Positions 63,647-64,000 of a stretch of 64,000 nt of DNA are shown one piece after another. Source of the DNA: Tabrizicola aquatica (lineage in GTDB: Bacteria; Pseudomonadota; Alphaproteobacteria; Rhodobacterales; Rhodobacteraceae); the NCBI RefSeq assembly GCF_002900975.1, contig NZ_PJON01000005.1, positions 62,001-126,000 of the forward strand. The letters run 5' to 3'. Position numbers and translations under genes: made by a program. Numbering within the stretch: the stretch's first letter is position 1; each line of letters begins with the position of its first letter. The notes under the pieces were generated by a model. The model was not told the origin of the DNA, did not search any database, and saw nothing but the letters and a program-made list of their open reading frames with translations.

Positions 63647-64000
63647 ATGACCCTGATCATTCTGGGACTGGCATTGTGGTGGGGCGCGCATCTGTTCAAG
63701 CGGCTGGCGCCGGGGCCGCGGGGCCGGCTGGGCGAGCCGGGCAAGGGGGTGATGGCGGTCTTGATCATCGCCGGCATCGTGCTGATGGTCTGGGGCTATC
63801 GCGGCAGCGACTGGCTGGGGATCGAGGGGGCCGAGCATGTGGACCTGTGGTATCCGCCGGCCGTCCTGACCCATGTGAACAACCTTCTGATGCTGTTCGC
63901 GGTCTATCTTTACGCGGCAAGCGGGATGAAGACGCGGATCACCCGCGCGATCCGGCATCCGCAGCTGACGGCAGTCAAGACCTGGGCCATCGCGCATCTG
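63647..64000 (+). CDS. NnrU family membrane protein, 3' partial
   Basis: 118 residues visible, running off the window end. ATG at 63647 behind CAGGAGG. Four hydrophobic segments so far; A-H-L-F-K-R-L-A-P, W-G-Y-R-G-S and N-L-L-M-L-F-A match the NnrU/isoprenoid-methyltransferase-like family, membrane proteins linked to denitrification gene expression in Rhodobacter. In many Rhodobacteraceae a non-nir copy exists, so a denitrification role cannot be assumed. Confidence 0.85.
   Translation, partial: MTLIILGLALWWGAHLFKRLAPGPRGRLGEPGKGVMAVLIIAGIVLMVWGYRGSDWLGIEGAEHVDLWYPPAVLTHVNNLLMLFAVYLYAASGMKTRITRAIRHPQLTAVKTWAIAHL

Overview
The window is a GC-rich chromosomal segment from an alphaproteobacterium, most likely a member of the Rhodobacteraceae/Paracoccaceae (Rhodobacter-like). 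Reasons: the mdh ... sucC-sucD-sucA-sucB ... lpd arrangement; a PrpE-type propionyl-CoA synthetase; a short (3S)-malyl-CoA thioesterase/lyase homologue next to NnrU; a TIGR02300 (FYDLN-acid) protein; a DUF817 protein; and the tiny membrane protein usually mislabelled CTP synthetase. The gene set looks chromosomal. I see no rRNA, CRISPR array, prophage or IS element; one tRNA-Ala(GGC) is present.

Layout. 1-10.7 kb: the 3' part of a giant PKD-repeat autotransporter, a terminator, then an overlapping three-gene unit: FAD-oxidoreductase/acetoacetate-decarboxylase-like fusion, class III cyclase-AAA-TPR-like protein, Crp/Fnr regulator. 10.8-15.4 kb: small membrane proteins, an alpha/beta hydrolase, DUF817, glyA and nadK. 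15.4-23.1 kb (mostly minus): sigma-54 response regulator and Hpt protein, prpE, a soluble chemotaxis-type receptor, malic enzyme. 23.3-29.6 kb (plus): a cupin protein, then the nucleoside-salvage run cdd-deoA-deoB-add-upp with coupled junctions and a SPOR-domain protein. 29.6-34.5 kb: an orphan membrane protein, a DMT exporter, tdk, an orphan possibly DNA-binding protein, a DEAD-box helicase. 34.9-39.1 kb: an RND efflux adaptor/permease pair. 39.4-45 kb: PPOX flavoprotein, tRNA-Ala, FYDLN-acid protein, metalloprotease, GntR regulator, VOC protein, pirin, methyltransferase-like protein. 45-60.6 kb (mainly minus): the TCA cluster, read in transcription order mdh, exported EF-hand-like protein, small basic protein plus methyltransferase, second exported EF-hand-like protein, sucC, exported unknown protein, sucD, sucA, sucB, a low-GC trypco2-like gene, an exported protein whose 5' end is built of repeats, MAPEG, lpd. 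60.8-64 kb: TauE/SafE permease, a stand-alone Ada Zn domain, small exported proteins, the malyl-CoA enzyme and the start of nnrU.

Metabolically the window joins the lower TCA cycle with propionyl-CoA activation, malic enzyme and malyl-CoA hydrolysis, which fits an organism assimilating short-chain acids through the ethylmalonyl-CoA/propionyl-CoA routes. The least explained signals are three TGATCA-centred palindromes at exactly 21-bp spacing upstream of sucC, two paralogous exported EF-hand-like proteins flanking the TCA genes, the cyclase/CRP operon with an altered cyclase active site, a perfect 29-bp palindrome over the start of the Hpt gene, and several recurrent hairpin elements between genes. 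Function statements rest on recognising motifs in translated sequence; no database search was run.
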